Source: Thermoplasmata archaeon
GTDB taxonomy: Archaea > Thermoplasmatota > Thermoplasmata > Lutacidiplasmatales > UBA184
Length of the DNA: 6,883 bases
Direction of reading: 5' to 3'
Assembly: GCA_021828085.1 (NCBI GenBank)
Contig: JAKATE010000105.1
Coordinates: 1 to 6,883 of the forward strand
The position numbers and the translations under genes are program-made. Below the pieces are notes generated by a model, which searched no databases, was not told the DNA's origin, and worked only from the letters and a program-made list of their open reading frames with translations. Below are positions 6,633-6,883 of this stretch, one piece after another (position 1 is the stretch's first letter; each line of letters starts with the position of its first letter).

Positions 6633-6883
6633 CTACGCCGTGAGTGGGACCTGCACCGGCCCTTCCTTGAGGATATCTTCCTGTCCCAACCGTTTCAGTC
6701 CATCCTTCACGTTCGCCGTGACGTTTAGGTACCAGGTACGTCGCAGGCCTCCCAATCGCACTTCGGTCCACCCTACCCGTCCCAGTTCCTCCAGCAGGCG
6801 CTCCTGGTACTCCGCCTCGTCGTGCTCCTTGATCCCGCCCTCCAGCAACAACCACCGGGGCGCCATCTCCAGGCGGTAGGCGA
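6633..6883 (-). CDS. Unrecognised protein, C-terminal part; runs off the right edge
   Basis: The frame is open from the window edge (reading A-Y-R-L-E before the first in-window ATG at 6866) to a TAG at 6633-6635. The gene therefore probably begins outside, although a start at 6866, giving 77 residues, cannot be excluded. The visible part is soluble and charged: WLLLEGGIKEHDEAEYQERLLEELGRVG is predicted strand then helix, followed by strand-like WTEVRLGGLRRTWYLNVTANV and a basic helix DGLKRLG (the stretch spans about 5-60 of the 77). I recognise no family and assign no function. The order of short helices and strands with basic residues would suit a small nucleic-acid-binding or regulatory domain, but this is only an impression. 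Third codon positions contain more A and T (GGA, CGA, GAA, GTA codons) than the neighbouring genes, which hints at different ancestry or lower expression. It is on the same strand as the glycosyltransferase but 209 bases upstream. Confidence 0.55.
   Translation of the reverse strand, partial: AYRLEMAPRWLLLEGGIKEHDEAEYQERLLEELGRVGWTEVRLGGLRRTWYLNVTANVKDGLKRLGQEDILKEGPVQVPLTA

Overview
The window is a very GC-rich stretch of prokaryotic chromosome (roughly 70% GC by eye, third codon positions almost all G or C). It carries six genes and short intergenic gaps. I see no mobile element, CRISPR array, rRNA or tRNA. The organism is not certain. A high-GC archaeon, for example of the Thermoplasmata, is my preferred reading. 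The reasons are that starts lack convincing Shine-Dalgarno sequences and that an archaeal-type TATA-like element (CTTTATCC) sits about 28 bases before the GtrA start, as expected for a leaderless transcript. A GC-rich bacterium cannot be excluded, because MutS and MutL are bacterial-type families that some archaea also carry.

Layout. On the plus strand, bases 1-4706 hold a DNA mismatch-repair cluster: mutS (5' part cut off by the window edge), mutL (complete, with both ATPase and endonuclease motifs), and a small gene overlapping the mutL stop whose product looks like a PD-(D/E)XK-fold nuclease. Still on the plus strand, after a 49-base gap holding a candidate promoter, comes a four-helix GtrA-family membrane protein (4756-5220). 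On the minus strand are a GT4-type glycosyltransferase (5236-6423), convergent with the GtrA gene and only 15 bases from it, and the C-terminal part of an unrecognised gene (6633-6883) running off the right edge. The 209-base gap between these last two has no convincing ORF but contains inverted repeats.

How the genes work together. MutS recognises mismatches and recruits MutL, which here appears to be the nicking type. The overlapping nuclease-like gene is the most interesting item: its position suggests a third component of the repair pathway, possibly a processing nuclease, although that role is inference from position and a short motif. The GtrA protein and the glycosyltransferase are plausibly both involved in lipid-linked sugar or cell-surface glycan metabolism, but they are transcribed towards each other and so do not form an operon.
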